Positions 24,592 through 32,992 of a stretch of 44,653 nucleotides of DNA are shown piece after piece. The notes beneath the pieces are model-generated. The model worked only from the letters and a program-made list of their open reading frames with translations, was not told the origin of the DNA and ran no database searches. The first letter of the stretch is position 1. The number at the start of each line of letters is the position of its first letter. The translations under genes and the position numbers were made by a program. Origin of the DNA: Vulcanimicrobiota bacterium (GTDB lineage: Bacteria > Vulcanimicrobiota > Vulcanimicrobiia > Vulcanimicrobiales > Vulcanimicrobiaceae); assembly GCA_003164495.1 (NCBI GenBank), contig PLTN01000116.1:17435-62087 (forward strand), read 5' to 3'.

Positions 24592-25392
24592 CTAGCCTCG
24601 ATCGAGCGCAAACCCCATACGCACTGCCGACTCGAAGAGCCCGTCGGAGAGCAGCCGGCGCATCGTCGTGAAGGCGTGGGCCTCGCCGGTCACCAGCGTG
24701 CGCAGCGGCGGATGGGCCTTCGCAACGATCTTGGCCACGGCGCGCGCCACGACGTCCGGCGGCGGCGCTTTGGCTTCGAACCCCTGCATCGTTTTCAACG
24801 CGCGGTCGCGCCACGGTGTGTATGCGTCCAGCTTCGTCGCTTGCGCCGTTGCAAACAGAGAGGTTGCGATTGCGCCCGGTTCGACCATCGCAACCGCGAT
24901 GCCGAACGGTTTCAGCTCAGCGCGCAACGTTTCGCAGTAGCCTTCAACCGCGAATTTGCTGGCATTGTAGTAGCCCCAGAACGGCACGGGCACGAGGCCG
25001 GCGAGCGAACTCAGCGTGACGATCTTCCCGCTGCGCTGTTCGCGCATCTGCGGCAGCACCGCCGCAACGGCACGCGCGACGCCGAAGAAATTGGTTTCGA
25101 ACTGCGCGCGAGCCTGATCGAGCGTGAGTTCTTCGATCGCGCCGGCGATCAGTTGCCCGGCGTTGTTGACCAGTACGTCGAGGCGTCCGGTGCGCTCGAG
25201 CACCGCGTCGACGCACGCGCGCACGGACTCATCCGAGCAGACATCGAGCGCCAGCGCTTCGACCCCGGCCGGACTTTGTGCGCGGCGGCTTCCGCCGAAG
25301 ACCCGGTATCCGTCGCGCACCAGTTGCGACGCGATCGCCGCCCCGATGCCGCTCGACGAACCGGTGACCAGGGCAACCTGCTGCATCGCCAT
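24592..25392 (-). CDS. Classical short-chain dehydrogenase/reductase
   Basis: A 266-residue NAD(P)(H)-dependent oxidoreductase of the classical SDR family. Cofactor motif TGSSSGIG (10-17), NNAG near 76-79, catalytic Ser in TLSSLAG, and YNASK with Tyr142 and Lys146. The Arg pattern GGSRR after strand 2 favours NADPH. The substrate is unknown. ATG 25392 or 25386 are both possible. It is divergent from the HxlR regulator with 68 bases between, a common SDR/HxlR arrangement, so HxlR probably controls it. Confidence 0.9.
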   Translation of the reverse strand: MAMQQVALVTGSSSGIGAAIASQLVRDGYRVFGGSRRAQSPAGVEALALDVCSDESVRACVDAVLERTGRLDVLVNNAGQLIAGAIEELTLDQARAQFETNFFGVARAVAAVLPQMREQRSGKIVTLSSLAGLVPVPFWGYYNASKFAVEGYCETLRAELKPFGIAVAMVEPGAIATSLFATAQATKLDAYTPWRDRALKTMQGFEAKAPPPDVVARAVAKIVAKAHPPLRTLVTGEAHAFTTMRRLLSDGLFESAVRMGFALDRG

Positions 25393-25430
25393 AAAAGGCA
25401 GTCTACGTACAAAACTCTCAAAACGGAAGT

Positions 25431-25448
25431 ACTTACCATTTTGTTAGT
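25431..25448. promoter_or_regulatory. Probable HxlR operator
   Basis: ACTTAC at 25431-25436 and GTTAGT at 25443-25448, 5 of 6 positions symmetric, 6 A/T-rich bases between. This stands out in an otherwise GC-rich region and matches the short ACT...AGT dyads bound by HxlR/YodB-type regulators. It lies between the divergent SDR and HxlR genes and can serve both. Confidence 0.5.
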
Positions 25449-25460
25449 AAAGGGCATCCT

Positions 25461-25853
25461 GTGGCCGTGATCGATGAACGTTGGCCGCAACCCGACATCT
25501 ACGACCGCCGCTGTCCGGCCCGAAACGTCCTCGGCCACGTCACCGGACGCTGGGGCGGCCTGATCATCACGGCGCTGCTCGATGGAACGTTGCGCTATTC
25601 CGAACTTCGCACGCGCGTCGACGGCATCTCCGAGAAGATGCTCGCGCACACGTTGCGCGAGCTGCAACTCGACGGGTTGATCGTGCGGACTAGTTATCCG
25701 GTTGTTCCCCCGCGCACGGACTATCAACTCACGCCTTCGGGCCGTGAAGTCGCCGGACTCGTGCGGGCCCTCGTCGGTTGGATCGAAGAGCACCTTCACG
25801 ATGTGCTTGCGGCGCGCGAGTGCCCGCAGGGAGAGCCGATGATCGGCGGGTAG
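25461..25853 (+). CDS. HxlR-family winged-helix regulator
   Basis: A 130-residue regulator with the HxlR pattern: conserved early Cys (RRCPARNVLGHVTGRWGGLI), then the winged helix LRYSELRTRVDGISEKML and LRELQLDGLIVRTSY, then the wing PRTDYQLTPSGRE. HxlR proteins respond to aldehydes, quinones or oxidants, often through that Cys (Cys18 here). GTG 25461 has AGGG 7 bases upstream. It likely regulates the divergent SDR and itself. The cyclophilin gene follows after 8 bases. Confidence 0.92.
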   Translation: MAVIDERWPQPDIYDRRCPARNVLGHVTGRWGGLIITALLDGTLRYSELRTRVDGISEKMLAHTLRELQLDGLIVRTSYPVVPPRTDYQLTPSGREVAGLVRALVGWIEEHLHDVLAARECPQGEPMIGG

Positions 25854-25861
25854 GTGAGCGC

Positions 25862-26431
25862 ATGAACCGCATCCCCTCATTGGTCGTCGCCCTCGTTTCA
25901 TCGGTCGCCTTTGTTGCCGTCGTCGCCGGGCCGCTTGCGGTGAGCGCCGCGCCGGCCGCTCCGAAGGTTGCGATCGTTACGAGTGCCGGCAGGATCGACG
26001 TCGTGCTCGACCCCGTGCACGCACCGATCACGACCAAGAACTTCCTAAGCCTGGTCGATCGCAAATTCTATGACGGCGGCACGTTCTTCCGGGCCGTGCC
26101 CGGCTTTGTGATTCAAGGCGGCAACAAAACGCGCGAAACGGACCACGACAAGACGATTCCGCTCGAAACGCCGCTCAAGACGGGCGTGAAGAACCTCGAC
26201 GGCGCGATCGCGATGGCACGCACGTCCGATCCGGACTCGGGGACCTCGGAATTCTACATCGACGACGGCGATCAAGCGATGCTCGACGGCGCACCGGGTC
26301 AGCCGGGCTACGCCGCGTTCGGCCACGTGACGAAGAACATGGACGTCGTTCGCAAGATCGCGCGCCTGCCCGCCGAGGGCCAGATGCTGCTGGCCCCGAT
26401 CAAGATCATCAGCATCCGCCGCGTGCCCTAG
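25862..26431 (+). CDS. Exported cyclophilin-type peptidyl-prolyl isomerase
   Basis: A 189-residue protein: signal peptide (1-29, ending AVSAAPAAP) followed by one cyclophilin domain. The active-site block is FFRAVPGFVIQGGN, with the catalytic Arg at about 76, followed by MARTSDPDSGTSEFYI. It catalyses cis-trans isomerisation of Xaa-Pro bonds in exported proteins. ATG 25862 follows AGGTGAG; the frame is open upstream to 25778 but the signal peptide begins here. It lies between the HxlR gene and a secreted protein whose folding it might assist; that link is inferred from position only. Confidence 0.93.
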   Translation: MNRIPSLVVALVSSVAFVAVVAGPLAVSAAPAAPKVAIVTSAGRIDVVLDPVHAPITTKNFLSLVDRKFYDGGTFFRAVPGFVIQGGNKTRETDHDKTIPLETPLKTGVKNLDGAIAMARTSDPDSGTSEFYIDDGDQAMLDGAPGQPGYAAFGHVTKNMDVVRKIARLPAEGQMLLAPIKIISIRRVP

Positions 26432-26436
26432 CAACC

Positions 26437-27702
26437 GTGGTGAGATCTGTTTGGGGGGCCCTCATTACCGTTGTCTTTGTTTTCGTTTTCATCATTTTAT
26501 TCCTCAATGTCACGCCGGGCGTGACGCCGTCGCCATTGCCATCGCCGGCCAGCAACCGATGCTCGCCCAGCCTTTACAGCACTATTAACAACGCATTGCC
26601 ACTGCCGGTAAATTTCTGCGCATACGGCACCCTGCCGTGGCGTAACTACTTGGGCCCGACGCCTTCTTCAACCGACGCTGCGAACTCTTCGATCGTGCAG
26701 ACGTACGCTGTCGACACCGCTGCAGGCGCTGAGTACTTCACAACGTATGCGAACTCGAGGGTGGACGGAACCGGCATCGGCGGTTTTCCGGTTTACTACG
26801 CCGCGACGAGCGATCCGGCAGTCTACATCAACTGTTCGAGTGGCTCCGTGCAGTATGGCTGCACGCTGGGATCCAGTACCGCCGGCCCAACCCGCACGGT
26901 GATTACGAGCTCATCATACGGGCCCTTCAATATCCCGGCTCAAGCTCGACCCGGGTCAACGAACTCGAAGAACTCGGGCGACGAGAACCTGACGATCATT
27001 CAGCCTGCGCGTGGCCGCTATCCGGGGCTGGCGGTAAACCTTTATTTTACCGGCTGCAACCAATGGTCAAATTGGACGAACTCGGATATCGTCGGCACGA
27101 ACGTTTGTTCCGGCTCGTTTGTCGGCGCGTCGTTCTCGAATGTCGCGACGGACAACGGCGTTAACCCCGGCAACATTGATGGCGGCGACGACTTCGCCGC
27201 GATCATCCCGCACTACAATGAGGTGGTCACGACCGGCGTCATCAACCACGCGCTCGAACTGCGGGTGTCATGCGTGGCCCGACCACCGGGACGCTTCCCG
27301 GGGACGACGGCAGAGGTGTGCAATTCCGGTGGTTTGATCGCCGGCGCACATATCCACTTGCGGCGAACACACGCGCAGATGGATACGATCGGTGCGAGCA
27401 TCACGAACTATTCGTATCTCAAGCCGTTTTACTACGCGCTCATCGATTACGGCGGGTTCGTGCTCGACACATCGGGCCCGTCAAACTCGTACAAGTTCGT
27501 GGGCCCCATCTCCATTGAAGACGCGAGCGTATGGCTGCGTAGCGGCGGATCGAATCCATGGGTTGCGTGGTTCAACGCGCAGGGCGCGCCGTCGTATAAC
27601 AATGCGAACGGCGCGTACTTCTACGACAAGGTAAACTTTTTCGCGCCGATCGCGAGCTACCTCGAAGTGCTCGCGCCTTGCCACGATGTCGGGACGTGCT
27701 AA
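26437..27702 (+). CDS. Secreted or membrane-anchored protein of unknown function
   Basis: A 421-residue protein I cannot name. One strong hydrophobic helix at residues 6-27 (ITVVFVFVFIILFL) without a clear cleavage site suggests a signal anchor; a Pro/Ser linker and a long extracellular part follow. The extracellular part is rich in Ser, Asn, Gly, Tyr and Thr with about nine Cys. The stretch VINHALELRVSC and the late FYYALIDYGGFVLDTSG recall an uncharacterised family of secreted bacterial proteins having ALRFTV and ALKKYGMILADNG-like blocks; this is from memory and weak. The start is GTG 26437 or GTG 26440. The first 80 bases are clearly lower in GC than the surroundings. The stop overlaps the convergent acyltransferase stop. 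Confidence 0.75.
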   Translation: MVRSVWGALITVVFVFVFIILFLNVTPGVTPSPLPSPASNRCSPSLYSTINNALPLPVNFCAYGTLPWRNYLGPTPSSTDAANSSIVQTYAVDTAAGAEYFTTYANSRVDGTGIGGFPVYYAATSDPAVYINCSSGSVQYGCTLGSSTAGPTRTVITSSSYGPFNIPAQARPGSTNSKNSGDENLTIIQPARGRYPGLAVNLYFTGCNQWSNWTNSDIVGTNVCSGSFVGASFSNVATDNGVNPGNIDGGDDFAAIIPHYNEVVTTGVINHALELRVSCVARPPGRFPGTTAEVCNSGGLIAGAHIHLRRTHAQMDTIGASITNYSYLKPFYYALIDYGGFVLDTSGPSNSYKFVGPISIEDASVWLRSGGSNPWVAWFNAQGAPSYNNANGAYFYDKVNFFAPIASYLEVLAPCHDVGTC

Positions 27703-28811
27703 CCCTCGGCAACGGCCACACGCGCGGGAGCAACGACCGCGGGCGCTACCTGCTCAGCCGCGCGTTCCGGCGCGGCACGTCCGAGCCCGGCGAAGGCGTG
27801 GATTAACGGACGCTCGATCGCCCAATAGACCAGTCGCGAGACGATCACGACCACGACGAAGGCGCCGGCGATGTACGCGATGTCCGCCACGACGCCATGT
27901 GGGTGCAACCGTAGGACGAGCGCCGTCCAGGCCGCGAGGGCGAAACCGTGCCAGAGATACATCGAATACGATGCGTCGCCGATCCGACGCAGCCAAACGG
28001 GCGCGACGCGACCAAAGCGTTCCTCGAGACCGACAGCGCCGTACAGCAATAGAGCCATGGCCGGCGCGACTACGACGGCGCGATACCATTGGAGCGGCGT
28101 CGTCCCGAAGCCGTCGAAGCGCGTCGAGTAGCCGGCGACCGCCACGACGGCAACGACGGCGAGAGCGAATAGAAGGCGCGGATGGTAGAGTCGTCGCTGC
28201 ATGACGAGAGCGCCGACGATCATCCCCAGCATGAACTCGAGGCTCAACGGCTGGGCGATGAATCTAATTGCCACGATCATGACGTGCGGCGAGAGAAGCG
28301 CACAGACCAACATGGTCGCGATCCAGCCGACGCTGATCCACAAGAGCGCTCCACGCCTGAAGAACAGCGCTCCGGCGAACACGAGATAGAAGTACATCTC
28401 GAACGAAAGCGACCAAGCAACGTCGGAGATGTTGTCGATGCTGTGCGGGATCAGCAGATAAGAGGCGATCACGTCCCAGGGCCGCTGCGGATCCATGTGC
28501 AGCAGCAGCGGCGCGGCAAACGCGAGCGCGATGTAGATCGTCAACATGATCCAGAACAGTGGATAGATGCGCAACGCGCGGCGCGCCAAGAACATCGGGC
28601 CGGCGCCGCTGCGACCGAAGCTGTTCCACGTCGTCACCACCATGATGCAGCCGCTGATGACGAAGAAGAGATCGACCCCGGTCGCGCCGCCGGCGCCGAC
28701 CCACTGTACGAGGCCGTTCGGGAACGCCCGTGCTTCGAGCCGTGGGAGATGCGTGGCAACGACCATGAGCGCTGCGACGGCGCGCAACGCTTGGATGTTG
28801 TGCAGCCTCAT
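27699..28811 (-). CDS. Membrane acyltransferase, acyltransferase-3 (OafA/YrhL) family
   Basis: A 370-residue integral membrane protein with about 10 hydrophobic segments. The N-terminal IQALRAVAALMVVATHL carries the conserved Arg and His of the family (usual form RGxAxxxVxxxH). GATGVDLFFVISGCIM and FLARRALRIYPLFW are the next two family blocks; DVAWSLSFEMYFYLV the fourth. These enzymes transfer acyl groups to sugars of lipopolysaccharide, exopolysaccharide or antibiotics. ATG 28811 gives the standard N-terminus; TTG 28847 would add 12 residues and neither has a good ribosome site. The Ala/Pro/Val-rich C-terminal tail is cytosolic or periplasmic and not conserved. Confidence 0.92.
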   Translation of the reverse strand: MRLHNIQALRAVAALMVVATHLPRLEARAFPNGLVQWVGAGGATGVDLFFVISGCIMVVTTWNSFGRSGAGPMFLARRALRIYPLFWIMLTIYIALAFAAPLLLHMDPQRPWDVIASYLLIPHSIDNISDVAWSLSFEMYFYLVFAGALFFRRGALLWISVGWIATMLVCALLSPHVMIVAIRFIAQPLSLEFMLGMIVGALVMQRRLYHPRLLFALAVVAVVAVAGYSTRFDGFGTTPLQWYRAVVVAPAMALLLYGAVGLEERFGRVAPVWLRRIGDASYSMYLWHGFALAAWTALVLRLHPHGVVADIAYIAGAFVVVVIVSRLVYWAIERPLIHAFAGLGRAAPERAAEQVAPAVVAPARVAVAEG

Positions 28812-28957
28812 GCTGCGGCCGGCAAGGTTCTCAATTTGACGTTCCAACAGGACGCGAGTGATATGCGGCGCCGGTACATGTCCCAGCGTCCGTGGCTGCT
28901 TCCGCTATCGTGCGCTTCCAGCAGCGCGTCGAGGAGGCACCGGAGTCCTAAGCTGTT

Positions 28958-28985
28958 GGGACCGGTCCCCTTTGGTCTCCCAAAG
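28958..28985. promoter_or_regulatory. Two adjacent palindromes before the biotin operon
   Basis: GGGACCGGTCCC at 28958-28969 is a perfect 12-base palindrome. It is followed at once by CTTTGG-TCTC-CCAAAG at 28970-28985, a perfect 6-bp stem with a 4-base loop. They lie about 42 bases upstream of bioA. Neither matches a BirA box. They could be a regulator site or a structured leader. Confidence 0.45.
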
Positions 28986-29026
28986 TCGGGCCGGAATTCG
29001 TTCTTAGGTGGGGGAAGACCCCGCTC

Positions 29027-30250
29027 ATGGTTACGCGCGCGGAGCTTCCGCCGCCAGTTGGTTCTCGCTTGCGACACTGGCTGCCGTTCACGCAGATGAG
29101 CGGATTCGACGTACGTACGCGGACGTTCGTACGCGGCCGCGGCACGATGCTCACCGATGCTGCCGGAGCGCACGTGTTCGATGCGATTTCTTCGGTGTGG
29201 ACAACGATTCACGGGCACGGTCATCCGCATATCGTCGAAGCGATCGCGCGGCAGGCGGCCGTGCTCGACCACGCGACCGCGCTCGGTGCGACCAACCCGC
29301 TCGCGGACGAGCTGGCCGAACGTCTCTGCGCGCTCACGTCGCTCGACGTTGCGTTCTTCGCGAGTGACGGTGCCAGCGCGATCGAGGCCGCGCTGAAGAT
29401 GGCGATCCAGTACTGGCAAGCATGCGGCGAGCCCCAACGCGTGAAGTTCGTACACTTGCGCGATTCGTATCACGGCGATACCGCCGGCGCGATGGCCGTT
29501 TCGGACATCGCGGCGTTCCGAGCGCGCTTTGCGCCGATCTTCGTCGAATCGGTGTGCTACGACGATGCGCCCGACGCCCTCGCGCGCGACGACGTGGCAG
29601 CGATCGTGTTCGAGCCGCGCCTGCAAGCCGCGGCCGGGATGCGCATCGTTGCCGCGGAGCGCTACGCGGGGATGCGCGCCCCGCATCGCCCGCTGCTGAT
29701 TGCCGATGAAATCGCGACGGGGTTCGGCCGCACGGGCACGATGTTCGCCTACGAAGCGCTCGCGCTCGCTCCGGACCTGGTATGCCTGGGTAAGGGGATC
29801 TCGGGCGGGACGCTCGCTCTTTCGGCGGTGCTCGCGACGCAGCGCATCTACGATGCGTTTCTCAGCGCACCGGAAGCGAATCGGCAGTTCTTTCACGGCC
29901 ACTCGTATGCCGGCAATCCGATCGCCTGCGCGGCGGCGCTCGCTTCGCTCGATCTGTTTGCGGCGGAACACACGCTCGCTCACGTGGCCGAGCTCGACGC
30001 GGCGATGGACGGGCTGCTGGCGCCGCTCACCGCACATCCGCGCGTCGCCGACGTGCGCCGCGCGGGCCTCATGGCGGGCATCGAGATCACCGCGCCGGCC
30101 CGGCGCGTTGCCGACGATCTCTACGCCCGCGGCCAGTTCACGCGGCCGATCGGGCAGACGGTGCAGCTCGTGCCGCCGCTATCGTCCACGCGCGAGGAGA
30201 TCGCGGCGTTCGTCGCGGCGTTCGTAGACGTGCTGGACCGCGCCGGATGA
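29027..30250 (+). CDS. bioA: Adenosylmethionine-8-amino-7-oxononanoate aminotransferase
   Basis: Second step of the bioF-A-D-B part of biotin synthesis: converts 8-amino-7-oxononanoate to 7,8-diaminononanoate with S-adenosylmethionine as amino donor. Class III PLP aminotransferase of 407 residues. The N-terminal WLPFTQM is the BioA form of the substrate loop. SDGASAIEAALK is the phosphate-binding region, D227 (ADEIATGFGRTG) contacts the pyridine nitrogen, and K256 (CLGKGISGG) is the Schiff-base Lys. ATG 29027; a GGGGGAAG lies about 10-14 bases upstream. It is first of four overlapping bio genes. Confidence 0.95.
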   Translation: MVTRAELPPPVGSRLRHWLPFTQMSGFDVRTRTFVRGRGTMLTDAAGAHVFDAISSVWTTIHGHGHPHIVEAIARQAAVLDHATALGATNPLADELAERLCALTSLDVAFFASDGASAIEAALKMAIQYWQACGEPQRVKFVHLRDSYHGDTAGAMAVSDIAAFRARFAPIFVESVCYDDAPDALARDDVAAIVFEPRLQAAAGMRIVAAERYAGMRAPHRPLLIADEIATGFGRTGTMFAYEALALAPDLVCLGKGISGGTLALSAVLATQRIYDAFLSAPEANRQFFHGHSYAGNPIACAAALASLDLFAAEHTLAHVAELDAAMDGLLAPLTAHPRVADVRRAGLMAGIEITAPARRVADDLYARGQFTRPIGQTVQLVPPLSSTREEIAAFVAAFVDVLDRAG

Positions 30251-31368
30251 GCTATCTCGATCGCGTGCGCACCGAACTTGCGGTGCTGAGCGCAAAACAG
30301 CGCCGTCGCGTTGCACGGAATAGCGTTCCGGCCGGCGCGATCGACTTCGCGTCGAACGATTACCTCGGGCTCGCGCGCGACGAACGCGTGCTCGCTGCGC
30401 TGCGCGGCGCGACGGCCGCGGGCAGCGGCGGCTCGCGGCTGCTCGGTGGCGCCGCCCGCGAATACACCCAACTGGAAGCTGCGCTGGCCGAATGGACGGG
30501 CCGCGAGCGCGCGCTGCTCTTCTCATCGGGTTACCTCGCGGCGATCGGCGCGATCACCGCGCTCGCGCCGTGCGTGAGCGGCGCGTATTCGGATGCGCTC
30601 GTGCACGCGTGTATCATCGACGGACTGCGCTTGACCAAACTCGAGCGGCACATCGTACCGCACGCAACGCTGCCGGATCGCCCGGCCGCTCCGCGCGGCG
30701 CGCTGATCGTCACCGAGTCGGCGTTCGGCATGGATGGATCGCGGGCGCCGCTCGCCGCGCACGTCGCGGACCTGCGCCCCGATGACGTGCTGCTGATCGA
30801 CGAAGCGCATGCGCTCGGCGTGGCCGGATTGCATGGGGCGGGCTATGCAGCGGGGTGCGGCGACGAACGCATCGTGGTGATCGGCACGCTTTCGAAGGCT
30901 TTAGGCGCGGCCGGCGGTTTCGTTGCCGGCCCGGCGGAAGTCATCGAGCTGCTCACGAGTACGGCGCGTTCGTTCATCTTCGACACGGCGATGCCGCCGG
31001 CCATCGCCGCGGCCGCCGCTCGGGCGCTGGGCATCGTCCGCGATGATGAAGGCGATGCGCTGCGCGCGCGGCTGGACGCGCGTGCCGAGCGCGTGCGCGG
31101 CGAACTGCGCGAACTCGGCTACGACGTGCAAGGCGACGCCGGGCCGATCGTGCCGCTGGTGCTCGGCAGCGAGAGCGCGGCATTACGGTTGGCGCGCGCG
31201 CTCGAAGCGCGCGGTGTGTACGCGCCCGCCGTCCGGCCGCCGACGGTGCCGCCCGGCGCGTGCCGTTTGCGCTTGTCGGTGCGCGCGAATCATACCGAAG
31301 CGGAGATCGGCATCCTTATGCAGGCGTTGCGCGAACTGCGTCCGGCGGATTTGGTCGCAACCGACTGA
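30247..31368 (+). CDS. bioF: 8-amino-7-oxononanoate synthase
   Basis: Joins pimeloyl-ACP/CoA and alanine to give 8-amino-7-oxononanoate, with PLP. The 373-residue alpha-oxoamine synthase has FASNDYLGLA (34-43), GSGGSRLLGG (59-68), the LLIDEAHALGV block with Asp185, and GTLSKALGAAGG with the PLP Lys217. Starts 4 bases inside bioA (ATGA) and ends sharing one base with bioD (TGATG). Confidence 0.96.
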   Translation: MSYLDRVRTELAVLSAKQRRRVARNSVPAGAIDFASNDYLGLARDERVLAALRGATAAGSGGSRLLGGAAREYTQLEAALAEWTGRERALLFSSGYLAAIGAITALAPCVSGAYSDALVHACIIDGLRLTKLERHIVPHATLPDRPAAPRGALIVTESAFGMDGSRAPLAAHVADLRPDDVLLIDEAHALGVAGLHGAGYAAGCGDERIVVIGTLSKALGAAGGFVAGPAEVIELLTSTARSFIFDTAMPPAIAAAAARALGIVRDDEGDALRARLDARAERVRGELRELGYDVQGDAGPIVPLVLGSESAALRLARALEARGVYAPAVRPPTVPPGACRLRLSVRANHTEAEIGILMQALRELRPADLVATD

Positions 31369-32018
31369 TGCGGCTGTTCGTGACCGGCACCGATACGGAT
31401 GTCGGCAAGACGCGCGTCACGGCGGCGCTTGCCGCGATGTGCGTTGCGCGCGGCGAGAGACCGACGATCGTGAAAGCGGTGCAGACGGGCCTCGCGCCCG
31501 GTGTTGCGGGTGATGCGGCCGAAGCGGGCGCGCTCGCCGGATGCGCGGCGCTCGAGTTTGCGCGCTTCCGCCTGCCGGCCGATCCGTGGTCGGCAGCGCT
31601 GGCCGAGAACGCTTCCCCGCTCGACGCGGGCGTTCTGGCGCGCCGGATCGAGGCCGTAGCCGGCACGGTGATCGTCGAAGGTGCCGGGGGCGCGGCCGTT
31701 CCGATCAACGCCGATGAGACGCTGACGACGGTCATCGCGCAGACATCGTGTGCTGCCGTCGTCGTCACCGGCATGCGCTTGGGCTGCATCAGCCACACGC
31801 TGCTCACGCTCGTCTACCTCGAAGCGCATGGAGTTCCGGTGCACGGCGTCGTACTGGTGGAGCGTTGGGGGCCGTGCGATCCCGACGAACGCGCTCGCAT
31901 CGGACGCGCGATCGAAATGCACGCGCCGTTGCTCGCCCTCATCGAACACGATCTCGACGCGCGGCGCAGCGTCGCCCGCGCCGCAACACTCTTGGACAAG
32001 GTTGGAACCCGTGCTTGA
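31368..32018 (+). CDS. bioD: Dethiobiotin synthetase
   Basis: ATP- and CO2-dependent closure of the ureido ring of 7,8-diaminononanoate to dethiobiotin. The 216 residues begin with the P-loop GTDTDVGKT (7-15), then IVKAVQTG with the substrate Lys/Thr, and VIVEGAGGAAVP for the second nucleotide loop. An open frame extends upstream to 31260, but MRLFVTGTDTD is the canonical start and overlaps the bioF stop. Confidence 0.96.
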   Translation: MRLFVTGTDTDVGKTRVTAALAAMCVARGERPTIVKAVQTGLAPGVAGDAAEAGALAGCAALEFARFRLPADPWSAALAENASPLDAGVLARRIEAVAGTVIVEGAGGAAVPINADETLTTVIAQTSCAAVVVTGMRLGCISHTLLTLVYLEAHGVPVHGVVLVERWGPCDPDERARIGRAIEMHAPLLALIEHDLDARRSVARAATLLDKVGTRA

Positions 32019-32988
32019 CGCCCTCCCCACCGCGCGCCGCATCGCCCTCGACGAGCAGGGCGTCCTCAGCCGCGAGGTGCTGGCCGGCCTCGCGGCGTTG
32101 CCGCGTGAGGACGTCGGCGGTCTGCTGACGCTCGCCGATGACGTGCGCCGCCGGGCGTCGGGCGACGCCGCCGCGGTCGAGGTGCTGTTCAACGCCAAGA
32201 AGGGCGGCTGTTCCGAAGATTGTCATTTCTGCTCGCAGAGTGCGCGCTATGCCACCGACGTCTTGGCGGAGCCGCTGCGCGAAACGCACGAATTCCTCGA
32301 CGCCGCGCGCGAAGCGCGCGACCGCGGTGCGGCGGAGTTCTGTATCGTCGTCGCGGTGCGCGGTCCGTCGAACGCGCTGCTCGAGCGCGTTTGCGAAGCC
32401 ACGCGTGCGATCCGCGCCGACATGCCGGAGATGCACGTCGCGGTATCGCTCGGCATCCTCACCGATGCGCACTGCGCGAAGCTGGCCGAGGCGGGCGTGC
32501 ACAAGATCAACCACAACTTGGAAACCTCGCGCCGCCATTTTCCCGCCATCTGCAGCACGCACTCGTACGACGAGCGTTGGGAAACGTGCTTGCGCGCCAA
32601 GCGCCATGGTTTCGAGCTTTGCAGCGGCGGCATCATCGGCATGGGCGAGACGGCGGAAGACCGGCTCGATTTTCTGTGCGCGCTGCAAGAGCTCGGACCG
32701 GTCGAAGTGCCGATCAACTTTCTCAACCCGCGGCCGGGTACGCCGCTCTCCGATCGCTCGATCGTCGACCCCGTCGAAGCGTTGCGGTTCGTCGCGATGG
32801 CGCGGCTCGCGCTGCCCTACGCGCTCGTGCGGCTCGCCGGCGGACGCGAGATCACGCTGCAAGGCTTACAGGACTTGGGCATGCAGAGCGGCGCCTCGGG
32901 CATCGTGTTGGGCGCGTATCTCACAACCGCCGGACGCGACGACGAAGAGGATTTTGCGATGCTCCGCCGCACCGGCTTCGCGGTTTGA
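32011..32988 (+). CDS. bioB: Biotin synthase
   Basis: Radical-SAM enzyme that inserts sulfur into dethiobiotin. The 325 residues include the SAM-cluster motif CSEDCHFC (Cys67, Cys71, Cys74), HNLETSRRHFP with conserved Asn/Glu, GGIIGMGET and INFLNPRPGTP. The second [2Fe-2S] cluster uses Cys near GILTDAHC and LCSGG. GTG 32011 overlaps the bioD stop by 8 bases with AAGG about 10 bases upstream. The operon lacks the genes for making pimeloyl-ACP (bioC/bioH or bioI/W), which must be elsewhere. It ends 4 bases from the convergent cyclic-di-GMP gene. Confidence 0.96.
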   Translation: MLDALPTARRIALDEQGVLSREVLAGLAALPREDVGGLLTLADDVRRRASGDAAAVEVLFNAKKGGCSEDCHFCSQSARYATDVLAEPLRETHEFLDAAREARDRGAAEFCIVVAVRGPSNALLERVCEATRAIRADMPEMHVAVSLGILTDAHCAKLAEAGVHKINHNLETSRRHFPAICSTHSYDERWETCLRAKRHGFELCSGGIIGMGETAEDRLDFLCALQELGPVEVPINFLNPRPGTPLSDRSIVDPVEALRFVAMARLALPYALVRLAGGREITLQGLQDLGMQSGASGIVLGAYLTTAGRDDEEDFAMLRRTGFAV

Positions 32989-32992
32989 GGCG

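Noticed and set aside
28848-29026. BirA-type operator or biotin riboswitch before bioA
   Set aside because: The TTGT...ACAA dyad of BirA is absent, and no biotin riboswitch class is known. Only the unassigned palindromes remain.
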